25,885 bases of DNA from SHNJ01 sp964458615 (GTDB lineage Bacteria; Pseudomonadota; Alphaproteobacteria; SHNJ01), in the NCBI GenBank assembly GCA_964458615.1, contig CAYWJR010000015.1, forward strand, positions 1 through 25,885, given 5' to 3'. A program made the translations under genes and the position numbers. The notes under the pieces are model-generated. The model did not search any database. It was not told the DNA's origin and was given only the letters and a program-made list of their open reading frames with translations. Shown piece after piece: positions 10,667-18,854 of the stretch. Each line of letters begins with the position of its first letter. Positions within the stretch are counted from its first letter, which is position 1.

Positions 10667-11101
10667 TTATTCCGGATTTTTGGAATTCTGTTCGATCGAC
10701 AACAGATGCAAAAACCGGTTATAGGCGATTTTCAATCCATGCCATACGGGGAACAATATCACCGCGCCGACCGCGCATTTCCAACAGGCCGCGAATAACG
10801 CGGCGGCGATCGATCCGATGCCCGCACCGATTCCGCCGGTGTTCGGCAAATTGCGCAAGGCGTTGAAAACCAATTCAATCGATTCGGCGAAAAAACTGAC
10901 GCCCCAAACGCCAATAGCCGCCAGCATGATGACCCAAATGCCGGTAAAAACAACGCGGCCGAATGGACCGTATGTCGTGCGGACGAATTCGGCGGTTTTT
11001 TTGTATTCCGCGCTTTCTTTCCAATTTAAATTCGGTTTGGATTTATCGGCCTGCGCCAATCCCCATTCGTTTTTGTTCGGTTTTTCGATAATCTGATTCA
11101 T
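10667..11101 (-). CDS. Hypothetical small two-TM protein
   Basis: A 144-residue protein I do not recognise. The first 45 residues are polar and charged (NEWGLAQADKSKPNLNWKESAEYKKTAEF). Two hydrophobic segments follow, at about 48-71 and 92-121, joined by a Gly-rich turn. The C-terminus is short and polar. Its stop is 36 bp from that of the convergent M23 gene. GGGAAA about six bases before the ATG may be the ribosome site. Its place between two wall hydrolases hints at an envelope role, but nothing in the sequence proves this. Confidence 0.6.
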   Translation of the reverse strand: MNQIIEKPNKNEWGLAQADKSKPNLNWKESAEYKKTAEFVRTTYGPFGRVVFTGIWVIMLAAIGVWGVSFFAESIELVFNALRNLPNTGGIGAGIGSIAAALFAACWKCAVGAVILFPVWHGLKIAYNRFLHLLSIEQNSKNPE

Positions 11102-11247
11102 TGTTTTCCCAATTTTATTTTTTCACAATAAACTAAATGGCGCGCAAAATAGCCATCAATTGCAATCGTTGCGCAAAGTTCTGCGCCAGGCGTTGCAACC
11201 GCCCTTGGTTTCAAGAAAAACCACAGGCAAATTGTTAAATTAACCAT

Positions 11248-11289
11248 TTGCACAAACAACTTTACATTTGTATCTTTTTAAGATATTAT
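11248..11289 (+). promoter_or_regulatory. Promoter with palindrome upstream of the GH24 gene
   Basis: Two overlapping readings exist. TTTACA (11261-11266)-N17-TATTAT (11284-11289) is a good sigma-70 match. TTGCAC (11248-11253)-N17-TATCTT (11271-11276) matches the layout seen upstream of three other genes here. The palindrome TATCTT-TTT-AAGATA spans 11271-11285. A TTAACCAT (11240-11247), like a CtrA half-site, lies just upstream. Confidence 0.55.
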
Positions 11290-11346
11290 TGGTTAATTGT
11301 CAAATAATAATATATAAATCAATATTTAGGGTAGATAGCAATCACC

Positions 11347-12681
11347 ATGACTATTTTAGAAGGATATAAACCGCGTTTCCGGCTGGTACGTCAGGCCGAC
11401 GGAAGTTTCGCGCGCGAAGATATTACCCCGGCAAAAAAACCGCAATCGCGGTTTGGCCGCACGGATGTGGGCGACTCCACGACTAAGACTGTTCGCGCGT
11501 CAACGGTTGTTCCTAGTGTGCCAAATAAACCAACACAAGCGGCTCAAAAAACAAACCCTGCAACTGTTCACCGCGCACATGCTGCGGAAAACAGGCAAGA
11601 ACCGCATTCTGAACCCAGCGGCAAACCAACAAATTCGCATAATGTTTTCGGCGCCATCAGCCACGGATATTCTTGGGCTGCCAATCAAATCCCCGACCGC
11701 ACGTATAATGTTATTTTAGCCGCCATTGTTAGCATGGGCAGCGTTGGCGTTTTGCTGGCATCATTGCCGGGCGCGGCGCCGAACACTGCCAATGCATCCA
11801 ACATAACCGTAACCCCGCAAACACCATCTTACAGATCCGATCAGATGTTGCCGGGTTTGGCATATCAAAAACCGCAACCAGCGCCGGTACAAATTGCGAT
11901 TGCGCCACAGGCCGCGCCGATCCAAGCGGCGCCCGTTCCGCGCGCGGCGGCGCCAATCGCGGCAACGCCAACAGCCCATGACGGAATTGTACAATTACAA
12001 TTGCGGCCAGGATACGTAGCGCCCAATTTGAATAAATCATACCAAACCGGCGCCATGCGTTTAATCGCCGACAATGAAGGCGTCGATTTCGATTCTTATG
12101 TCTGCCCGGCTGGAAAAACAACCGTTGGAATCGGATTCAATGTCGAAGCGAATTTGGACATGTTCAAATCCGTTATCAATTGCGACGATAAAACGGCCCA
12201 AGCCGTGGCCGATGGAACAATTGGCGTCAGGTTCAATGCAGAATCGGTGAATGCATTATTTTCGACAAAAATTTTAGAAACAGAAACGAATTTACGCCAG
12301 CGGTGCAAAAATCATGGCGTCAGTTTCGATTCCCTGCCCGCGCGTGCCAAAGTGGCGTTGATGGATATTTCGTATATCCGTCCGGCATGGGTCAGCAAAG
12401 AATTGCTGGCGTCGATCAAGGCCGGGAATTACGGTATCGCCGCGTTCCAGGTCGCAAAAATTTCCAACGCGTATGTCGATCACGATTCGCAACGCGGCAT
12501 CGCGGAACGCATGGCCAAAAACAGTTTGCTGTTGCATTGCGCGACGCCAAATCACGCCAATCGCGGGCCGCACGATTCGATAAAATTCCACATGTCGGCC
12601 AGGGATCAAAATCACATCCTAAGCCTGGCGCCAGCCGAAGCCAACCAAGCCTATATTCCGCAACGGTCCAGATCGCGTTAA
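11347..12681 (+). CDS. Membrane-anchored GH24 (T4-type) lysozyme/muramidase
   Basis: A 444-residue protein with three parts. Residues 1-118 are a polar, probably cytoplasmic, low-complexity tail. About 120-140 is a single membrane helix. About 145-225 is a Pro/Ala-rich linker, then a GH24 muramidase domain runs from about 232 to 400. The catalytic pattern E-x8-C-x5-T is present as E244, C253, T259 (NEG...CPAGKTTVGIG). Cys takes the place of the T4 lysozyme Asp, as in some phage endolysins. The C-terminal GIAERMAKNSLL fits the family's R..AE...L helix. It should cut the glycan backbone of peptidoglycan from the periplasmic side. No holin, spanin or phage structural gene is nearby, so it looks like a cellular enzyme. 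No clear Shine-Dalgarno is seen. Its role (growth, division, predation) is unknown. Confidence 0.82.
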   Translation: MTILEGYKPRFRLVRQADGSFAREDITPAKKPQSRFGRTDVGDSTTKTVRASTVVPSVPNKPTQAAQKTNPATVHRAHAAENRQEPHSEPSGKPTNSHNVFGAISHGYSWAANQIPDRTYNVILAAIVSMGSVGVLLASLPGAAPNTANASNITVTPQTPSYRSDQMLPGLAYQKPQPAPVQIAIAPQAAPIQAAPVPRAAAPIAATPTAHDGIVQLQLRPGYVAPNLNKSYQTGAMRLIADNEGVDFDSYVCPAGKTTVGIGFNVEANLDMFKSVINCDDKTAQAVADGTIGVRFNAESVNALFSTKILETETNLRQRCKNHGVSFDSLPARAKVALMDISYIRPAWVSKELLASIKAGNYGIAAFQVAKISNAYVDHDSQRGIAERMAKNSLLLHCATPNHANRGPHDSIKFHMSARDQNHILSLAPAEANQAYIPQRSRSR

Positions 12682-12685
12682 ACCA

Positions 12686-12706
12686 GCAATTAACAGCAAT
12701 AATTGC
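12686..12706. repeat. Inverted repeat between the GH24 gene and the next gene
   Basis: GCAATTA-N7-TAATTGC is a perfect 7-base inverted repeat just after the GH24 stop and just before the -35 of the next gene. No T run follows, so it is more likely an operator than a terminator. Confidence 0.4.
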
Positions 12707-12712
12707 AAATAG

Positions 12713-12750
12713 TTGACAAGCCGCCTGAAACTCTCTATCCGTTAAAGAAA
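12713..12750 (+). promoter_or_regulatory. Promoter upstream of the 12779 gene
   Basis: TTGACA (12713-12718), 17 bp, then TATCCG (12736-12741). The sequence from the -10 onward, TATCCGTTAAAGAAA, resembles the shared palindrome, with the right arm decayed. A Shine-Dalgarno, GAGG, follows six bases before the ATG. Confidence 0.5.
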
Positions 12751-12778
12751 TACAATTATAACGCGATAGAGGTACGGT

Positions 12779-14011
12779 ATGAACACAACCCCAGGTCCCG
12801 CACAAAAACAAGATGCTCTAATAGACGAAAAAGCGGCAGCGCTCGAAGCACAATTGTTTATCACGATGCAAGAATATCTGGCGAATCCGGCCGAAGGCGT
12901 TGCGCCAATCAGTGCCGAAGAATTCACAACTTTTTTGAAATACACCGAACAAGCAAGGCGCGCGGATCGAACCGCAATTGTTCCAAACAACATCAACGAT
13001 ATTTCCGCGCGGATTATGCATGATCACCTGAAATTGACAGGATACAACAGCCACATACAAACCAGCAAACAAGCCTTGCAAGTCCTGGCGTTGTTGAAAT
13101 ATTTTGTCTTTCATGAAAATGATTGGCGCGATGCAAAACAACGAAACCATGTGTTAAATCAAAAAATACCGCAATTGAACGATACGGCGCATTTGGAATT
13201 GAAATCTTTTGTCGCAAATTCGCGCAAATCAAATCAAGAATCCCCGGCAAACAACCCGCCAATATTGCCCGATAATTCAACCGCCGGGCATACAGCCGGT
13301 GATAATATTTTTGTCGTAAGACCAGGAAAACCCCACCGCGCAACCAAGACGGTCAGTGAAAATGCGCGCCCGCCCGCGTCAACACCACCCAGCGCACAGC
13401 CCGTGCCGCATTATATCCCGGCACCTGCGATCATCGGTTTGCGCGAAGGATGGTTTGATATGTTCCTGAAAAACTTTCGTTTGGGACATTTGGAAAAAGA
13501 CGGCGGATATGTTTCCCAATTGATGGGATGCGTGGATTTGGTTTTGGCCGGCGCCAGCCCAGGCACCGTTCCGCAAATAGACCGCATGATCGCGATTACA
13601 ATATTAGCGGTTGATAGAAAGATCGAGCCTGCGGAATTCGAAACCAAATTCAACCCGATGTTAACACAAAAACAATATGACCGGGATTTCTGGCGCACCG
13701 CGCGCGAATATTTAGACGAACAAATTTTGACGGATGTATTGCAAATCAACCAACGGCATGCATCGCGTTGGTGTGGCGCGCGTTATAATTGGGATCATTT
13801 TGTCGCCGGTGCGTTTCAGCACGCATACGCCCTGATTCCTGATAAACCAAAATCCGGCGTAGGCGCATTATGGCCAACCGCGCCGCGTTATATGCAACCG
13901 ATACCGCCTGTATTTAATGAATACCTGCAATTGCCCGATGCGCAGGCATTGCGCGGCGGAAAACGCGCCACCGTGATGCCGGATGCATCAAAAATCCGCC
14001 ACCCCCGTTAG
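12779..14011 (+). CDS. Hypothetical protein
   Basis: A 410-residue soluble protein without recognisable family. Residues of about 1-145 look helical and charged. About 146-220 is a Pro/Asn/Ser-rich linker, and about 221-410 is a second folded region with several Trp and Tyr (GWFDMFLKNFRLGHLEKDGG, RDFWRTAREYLDEQ). The C-terminus is basic. No signal peptide or membrane helix is seen. GAGG six bases before ATG 12779 supports the start. Its TAG (14009-14011) directly abuts the clpB stop on the other strand with no base between. Codon use matches its neighbours, so recent transfer is not obvious. Confidence 0.7.
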   Translation: MNTTPGPAQKQDALIDEKAAALEAQLFITMQEYLANPAEGVAPISAEEFTTFLKYTEQARRADRTAIVPNNINDISARIMHDHLKLTGYNSHIQTSKQALQVLALLKYFVFHENDWRDAKQRNHVLNQKIPQLNDTAHLELKSFVANSRKSNQESPANNPPILPDNSTAGHTAGDNIFVVRPGKPHRATKTVSENARPPASTPPSAQPVPHYIPAPAIIGLREGWFDMFLKNFRLGHLEKDGGYVSQLMGCVDLVLAGASPGTVPQIDRMIAITILAVDRKIEPAEFETKFNPMLTQKQYDRDFWRTAREYLDEQILTDVLQINQRHASRWCGARYNWDHFVAGAFQHAYALIPDKPKSGVGALWPTAPRYMQPIPPVFNEYLQLPDAQALRGGKRATVMPDASKIRHPR

Positions 14012-16603
14012 TTAGGCGGCGGCGATTTTTTGCGTATAAGGCGCGAAATGCAATTCCGCGTCTTTGACGGTGATTTTCACGTTCTGTCCGTCGCGGATTT
14101 CACCGCGCAATATCGATTCGGCCAGTGGGTTTTGCAAATATTTCTGAATCACGCGCTTTAACGGGCGCGCGCCGTAAACCGGATCGTATCCGGAATTTGA
14201 AATCCACGCCTTTGCCCGGTCGTCTATTTCGACGATTATTTTGCGCGGATCCAGCAATTTTTGCAAACGGCGCAATTGCACATCCACGATTCCATCCATA
14301 TGCGCGCGCGATAAACGGCCAAACAGCAATATTTCATCCAGCCGGTTTAAAAATTCAGGGCGAAACGCCTTGCGCACGATTTGCATAACCGCATCGCGGG
14401 CTTTTTCCACATCTTCGCCTTCGCGTTGCGCCGCCAAAACTTCGCTGCCCAAATTGCTGGTCAGGATAATCAGTGTATTTTTGAAATCGACTTTGCGTCC
14501 CTGCCCGTCGGTCAAATGGCCGTCATCCAAAACCTGCAACAGCACGTTGAACACATCCGGATACGCTTTTTCGACTTCGTCGAATAAAATCACTTGGTAT
14601 GGGCGGCGGCGAACTGCTTCGGTCAAACTGCCGCCTTCGTCGTACCCCACATATCCCGGCGGCGCGCCGATCAACCGCGCCACGGAATGTTTTTCCATAA
14701 ATTCCGACATGTCGATACGCACCATCGCGGTGTCGTCGTCGAATAAAAATTCCGCCAGCGCCTTGGTCAATTCGGTTTTGCCGACACCGGTTGGACCCAG
14801 AAATAAAAACGATCCCATCGGCCGGTTTGGATCTTGCAATCCGGCGCGCGCGCGGCGCACGGCATTGGCGACCGCGGTTACGGCATCGTCCTGGCCGATC
14901 ACGCGTTGTTTCAAAACGTCTTCCATGCGCAACAATTTGGCGCGCTCGCCTTCCAGCATTTTATCGACCGGAACGCCCGTCCATCTGGATACGATGCTGG
15001 CAATGTCGCTGTCTTTGACTTCTTCGTTAATCATGGTTTGCCCGGGATTTGCCGCCGATTTTTGCAACTGCTTTTCCAATTCCGGAATCGCGGCGTATTT
15101 CAATTCGCCCGCGCGCGCCAAATCGCCGTCGCGCTGCGCCTTGTCCAATTCCTGGCGCGCTTGGTCCAATTTTTCTTTGATATTGCGTTCATCCGACAAA
15201 GACGCTTTTTCCCGGCGCCATTGATCGGTCAATTTACCGCTGCGCGATTCCAAACCGCGCAATTCGATTTCCAATTTCTGCAACCGGTCTATGCTGGCGG
15301 GATCTTTTTCTTTTTTCAACGCCTCGCGTTCGATTTTCAATTGAATGATGCGGCGATCCAATTCATCGATTTCTTCTGGTTTGGAATCGACTTCCATACG
15401 CAAACGCGACGACGCTTCGTCGATCAGATCGATGGCTTTGTCCGGCAGAAAACGATCGGTGATATACCGGTTCGACAATGTCGCGGCGGCGACAATCGCG
15501 GAATCGGTAATGCGCACGCCATGGTGCAATTCGTATTTTTCCTTTAAACCGCGCAGGATGGAAATCGTATCCTCGACACTCGGCTCGCCGATGAAAACCG
15601 GCTGGAAACGGCGCGCCAATGCCGCGTCTTTTTCGATATGTTTGCGGTATTCATCCAATGTGGTGGCGGCGACGCAATGCAATTCGCCGCGCGCCAACGC
15701 AGGTTTCAGCATGTTGGACGCATCCATCGCGCCTTCGCCCTTGCCCGCGCCGACCAGATTATGCACTTCGTCGATGAATAAAATAATTTGACCTTCAGCA
15801 GCGGAAACATCCGCCAAAACCGATTTCAAACGTTCTTCGAATTCGCCGCGGTATTTCGCGCCCGCAACCATGGCGCCTAAATCCAGCGACATCAATTTTT
15901 TTTCTTTTAATCCTTCGGGCACGTCGCCATTGATGATTCGCAACGCCAAACCTTCGGCGATGGCGGTTTTACCCACCCCCGGCTCGCCGATTAAAACAGG
16001 GTTGTTTTTCGTGCGGCGTTGCAGAACCTGAATGCAACGGCGGATTTCTTCATCCCGGCCGATCACAGGATCCAATTTTCCCATCAACGCCGCTTCGGTC
16101 AGATCGCGGGCGTATTTGCCCAACGCGTCATACCCGTCTTCGGCGCTGCGCGATGTCGCTTTGCGGCCTTTGCGCATTTTTTGAATTGCCTTGTTCAATT
16201 TAACCGCATCCACGCCGGCCAGTTTCAATGATTTTTGCGCGGCGGTGTTTTCAACGATCGCCATCGCCAATAAAATGGTTTCGGCGGTAACGAAACTGTC
16301 ACCGGATTTTTGCGCGGTTTCTTCGGCGATTGCGAAAATTTTGGTCAATTCCTGCGATGCGTACATTCCGCCACCGCCTTCGACCTTGGCAATTTTTTCC
16401 AGCGCCGCATTGATTTCCTGCAACGCCATGCGTGGATCGCCGCCCGCGTCGCGGATCAATTTACTGGCCAAACCTTCGGCATCTTCCAACAGGACTTTCA
16501 ACATATGTTCAGGCTGCAAATACTGGTGCCCACGCCCGGCTGCCATGGTCTGCGCCGCCTGGACAAAACCTTGGGATCTTTCGGAATATTTTTGCTGATT
16601 CAT
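14012..16603 (-). CDS. clpB: ATP-dependent chaperone ClpB (disaggregase)
   Basis: An 863-residue Hsp100 protein that, with DnaK, pulls proteins out of aggregates as a hexameric ring in the cytosol. All parts are present: N domain (1-150), first AAA+ module with Walker A GEPGVGKT (206-213), Walker B LFIDEV (275-280) and pore loop KYRGEF (250-255). The coiled-coil M domain spans about 400-520. The second AAA+ module has GPTGVGKT (603-610), pore loop GYVGYDEGG (650-658) and LFDEVEK (673-679). Length is normal. No clear Shine-Dalgarno, CIRCE element or convincing sigma-32 promoter is visible. In many alphaproteobacteria clpB follows prmC and DUF4167 directly; here a plus-strand gene separates it from DUF4167. 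Confidence 0.98.
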   Translation of the reverse strand: MNQQKYSERSQGFVQAAQTMAAGRGHQYLQPEHMLKVLLEDAEGLASKLIRDAGGDPRMALQEINAALEKIAKVEGGGGMYASQELTKIFAIAEETAQKSGDSFVTAETILLAMAIVENTAAQKSLKLAGVDAVKLNKAIQKMRKGRKATSRSAEDGYDALGKYARDLTEAALMGKLDPVIGRDEEIRRCIQVLQRRTKNNPVLIGEPGVGKTAIAEGLALRIINGDVPEGLKEKKLMSLDLGAMVAGAKYRGEFEERLKSVLADVSAAEGQIILFIDEVHNLVGAGKGEGAMDASNMLKPALARGELHCVAATTLDEYRKHIEKDAALARRFQPVFIGEPSVEDTISILRGLKEKYELHHGVRITDSAIVAAATLSNRYITDRFLPDKAIDLIDEASSRLRMEVDSKPEEIDELDRRIIQLKIEREALKKEKDPASIDRLQKLEIELRGLESRSGKLTDQWRREKASLSDERNIKEKLDQARQELDKAQRDGDLARAGELKYAAIPELEKQLQKSAANPGQTMINEEVKDSDIASIVSRWTGVPVDKMLEGERAKLLRMEDVLKQRVIGQDDAVTAVANAVRRARAGLQDPNRPMGSFLFLGPTGVGKTELTKALAEFLFDDDTAMVRIDMSEFMEKHSVARLIGAPPGYVGYDEGGSLTEAVRRRPYQVILFDEVEKAYPDVFNVLLQVLDDGHLTDGQGRKVDFKNTLIILTSNLGSEVLAAQREGEDVEKARDAVMQIVRKAFRPEFLNRLDEILLFGRLSRAHMDGIVDVQLRRLQKLLDPRKIIVEIDDRAKAWISNSGYDPVYGARPLKRVIQKYLQNPLAESILRGEIRDGQNVKITVKDAELHFAPYTQKIAAA

Positions 16604-16633
16604 ATGGGTGCCATAAAATAGTTGATTTTGACG

Positions 16634-16639
16634 ATTATA
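16634..16639 (-). promoter_or_regulatory. Possible -10 element for clpB
   Basis: TATAAT on the minus strand lies about 31 bases before the clpB ATG. The expected -35 position (AACCTT) is a poor match, so the call rests on the -10 alone. Confidence 0.3.
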
Positions 16640-16725
16640 TAGATTAGGTGGGTAATAAGGTTATACATTTCAAGCGGTTAAGATAATGTAAATTGCTAAG
16701 TTGCTGGAATATCAGTATTTTGCTG

Positions 16726-16763
16726 TTTACAATTACCCAATAAACCTGTATCTTTTAAAGATA
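16726..16763 (+). promoter_or_regulatory. Promoter with perfect palindrome upstream of the 16796 gene
   Basis: TTTACA (16726-16731), 17 bp, then TATCTT (16749-16754). The -10 is the left arm of a perfect palindrome, TATCTTT-T-AAAGATA (16749-16763). This is the best copy of an element shared with the genes at 11347, 12779, 19863 and 3438. Confidence 0.55.
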
Positions 16764-16795
16764 TATTGATTTCGTGAACGTTTGACCCAATAAAG

Positions 16796-18094
16796 ATGAC
16801 AATGATTACAGCGACAACCGACCATATGCGCCGAACGGCGGCAAAACAATTGCCGCAACAAAGTTGGATCGCGCAATGGCAAAATGAATTCCGTGCCGGA
16901 ATCGCCGAATATGTTTTGTCGGCGATCATGACCAATTTGCCGGGATTGCAGGAAGAAAAAATCGACGATATGGCGGATGGATTTATGTCGCAATCCCCCG
17001 CGGTTCGCGGCGAATCGACCGCCGAAATCGCCCGGCTGCTTCGTTCCACCGGAATCGATCATTGCGTTAAAACGGCGGACACCATTGAAAAATTGCAGAC
17101 AATTTTGCACGACACCGATTTGCAAACCAATATGGCGCTGTATTTCCACCACAACAAAAGCGGCGAAATCACAAAATTATTCGATGCTGAAAGATTCAGC
17201 GATCATACGCGCGGCGTTTTGAAACCGATGTGCCACCGCACCACATTCCGATGCGATTCGACCAAATTCGAATTGGCGGCATCGTTGCATGTGCCGGACG
17301 ATCATTTCGGTTACACGCCGCAAAAACCGGTCATCTCCGCAACGCCAGGCGCCGTGAATGATGCTTCTTTTGTTACAGCTGCAACGCAACTATTGCGGCA
17401 CCGAGCATACACGACCTATATCGCCGCGGGTGGAAAATTGGTGCGGCAAGATGTTTTGGAAACGATTGTGGCAAATCAAATATTGAATCACATGAAGGCG
17501 TTTTTGGACGCGCGTTTCCCCACAACCCAATACGGCGATCTCGGGAATAATTTGATGGGCGAATTCACCGCCACCAATGCCACAACGCAGGACCCAAATG
17601 AAAATGGCATCGAACGCGCCATAAGATCGTTCATGGTTCCGGATTATGATGCTTGCCGTATTGGTGCATCGAATATCGCCGGGGAATTAAGCCGCAGAGC
17701 CGGGCTGGCGTCGGTTATCGGCAAAGAACATAAAATGTTGCGGCAATTGACCGCCGATCTAAAGTTAGTGGAAATTTTACATTCGATTTATCATAATCCC
17801 GCCGCCATCGCCGCGCTTGGCAATTATTGCCGAACCAACAACAATAACGATTCAGAAAATTCCGACGTTCGCAGATTTCAAGTGCGACTGCCGGAAAAAA
17901 TTGCCCAATTAAAATCGGCTATTCGCGCGGCAATATCCGATCCCAATCAGACAAAATCGATTACCAAGCAATTGGATTTGCAATACCGCCAAGATGAGGC
18001 GGCGGAACGCGCCGGAATCCGCGCCCGCGAGCAAATGCCACAAAGCCCGGTTGCCATGGTCATCGCGCATTTTTTTGGCGCGCGCCAATATTAA
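16796..18094 (+). CDS. Hypothetical protein inserted between clpB and DUF4167
   Basis: A 432-residue, mostly helical soluble protein that I do not recognise. It has no signal peptide or membrane helix. Visible features are a Trp/Gln-rich start (QQSWIAQWQNEF), a segment with RTTFRCDSTKFELAASLHVPDDHFG near 150-175, an Asn-rich patch (NNNNDSEN, about 350) and a long charged helix before the C-terminus. Candidate starts are ATG 16796 and ATG 16802; neither has a strong ribosome site. It is divergent from clpB, and its stop is nine bases from the DUF4167 stop. It interrupts an otherwise co-directional block. Confidence 0.68.
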   Translation: MTMITATTDHMRRTAAKQLPQQSWIAQWQNEFRAGIAEYVLSAIMTNLPGLQEEKIDDMADGFMSQSPAVRGESTAEIARLLRSTGIDHCVKTADTIEKLQTILHDTDLQTNMALYFHHNKSGEITKLFDAERFSDHTRGVLKPMCHRTTFRCDSTKFELAASLHVPDDHFGYTPQKPVISATPGAVNDASFVTAATQLLRHRAYTTYIAAGGKLVRQDVLETIVANQILNHMKAFLDARFPTTQYGDLGNNLMGEFTATNATTQDPNENGIERAIRSFMVPDYDACRIGASNIAGELSRRAGLASVIGKEHKMLRQLTADLKLVEILHSIYHNPAAIAALGNYCRTNNNNDSENSDVRRFQVRLPEKIAQLKSAIRAAISDPNQTKSITKQLDLQYRQDEAAERAGIRAREQMPQSPVAMVIAHFFGARQY

Positions 18095-18103
18095 ATTAAA
18101 AAA

Positions 18104-18559
18104 TTACGCCGCTTCGCCGGATTTATCGTCGGTATCCGCCGCGCCGTCATTGCTTGGCGCCGCAGGCGGAACCAACGATTCCACAACCGCTTCGCCGGCA
18201 TTGATCAATTCGACTTCGGCTGCCGCCTCGTCATCGGACGCGGGCTGGTATTGTGGGCGCGGTTCGGAATTCAGCAGGCGGAAATAATGTTCCGCATGTT
18301 GAAAATGGCTTTCGGCGCGAATCAAATCGCCGGATGCCAGCGCATCGCGCGCCAAAGACGCGTATTTATCGTAAATTTGTTGCGGGTTGCCGCGAACCTT
18401 TACTTCCATGCCTTTGCTTTCAAAGGTGTGGAAACGAACCGATCCCGGACGGCGGTTGCCGCCACCATTGGAACCATGGCCGCTGTTCCCATTGTTGCCG
18501 TGGTTGTTATTATGGCGATGATGGCCACCGCGACCGCGACGATTGGAATTAGGTCTCAT
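18104..18559 (-). CDS. DUF4167 domain-containing protein
   Basis: A 151-residue protein. The N-terminal 40 residues are Asn/Gly/His/Arg-rich (RGRGGHHRHNNNHGNNGN) and look like a disordered RNA-binding tail. The DUF4167 domain follows (about 41-95: FESKGMEVKVRGNPQQIYDKY, ARDALASGDLIRAESHFQHAEHYFRLL). The C-terminus is acidic. The family is widespread in alphaproteobacteria next to prmC and clpB, but its function is not established. The start is supported by AAGGAC (18567-18572) seven bases upstream. Confidence 0.9.
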   Translation of the reverse strand: MRPNSNRRGRGGHHRHNNNHGNNGNSGHGSNGGGNRRPGSVRFHTFESKGMEVKVRGNPQQIYDKYASLARDALASGDLIRAESHFQHAEHYFRLLNSEPRPQYQPASDDEAAAEVELINAGEAVVESLVPPAAPSNDGAADTDDKSGEAA

Positions 18560-18737
18560 TTATTATGTCCTTTATAATTTCAAAATCTGCTTTACGCATT
18601 TGTTGGGCAAAATCTATCGGGCAAAAATTCGTTTATTCGGATGCAAATTGTTATTTGTTTATTTTGCCGCGCTGTTAATATTCTGCGCTGTTATTTTTTG
18701 CGCTTATATTTTTCGCGCTTACCCAGCATCCATATTT

Positions 18738-18766
18738 TTTATATCTATCCTTAAAATAGCGGTTAA
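18738..18766 (-). promoter_or_regulatory. Possible promoter for the DUF4167 gene
   Basis: On the minus strand, TTAACC (18761-18766), 17 bp, TATAAA (18738-18743). The start point would be near 18731, leaving a 5' leader of about 170 nt. The rest of 18573-18843 shows no gene. Confidence 0.4.
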
Positions 18767-18812
18767 TTATGGCGCTGCCAAGGCTATTTTATCCCCTTGT
18801 GTATATTATTCG

Positions 18813-18854
18813 AAATGCCGTGTTTATCTGAATTGGAACAGATTTACGGCATTT
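18813..18854. repeat. Imperfect inverted repeat at the prmC stop codon
   Basis: AAATGCCG...ATCTG (18813-18830) pairs with CAGAT...CGGCATTT (18839-18854), giving eight plus five base pairs around an internal bulge. It overlaps the prmC stop. There is no T run, so it may be an mRNA-end hairpin rather than a classic terminator. Confidence 0.4.

Noticed and set aside
11347..12681. Prophage lysis cassette
   Set aside because: No holin, spanin, integrase or structural genes are nearby. The protein has a large cytoplasmic tail and linker unlike endolysins.
12686..12706. Terminator after the GH24 gene
   Set aside because: The 7-bp inverted repeat is AT-rich and lacks a T run, so it is listed only as a repeat.
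14241..15547. Long plus-strand open frames inside clpB (up to 327 residues)
   Set aside because: clpB is complete and conserved across this stretch. The antisense frames are Ser/Arg-rich shadows with no ribosome site.
16604..16670. Heat-shock (sigma-32) promoter or CIRCE element for clpB
   Set aside because: No TTAGCACTC-type inverted repeat and no convincing CTTGAA/CCCCAT pair could be found; only a TATAAT box is visible.
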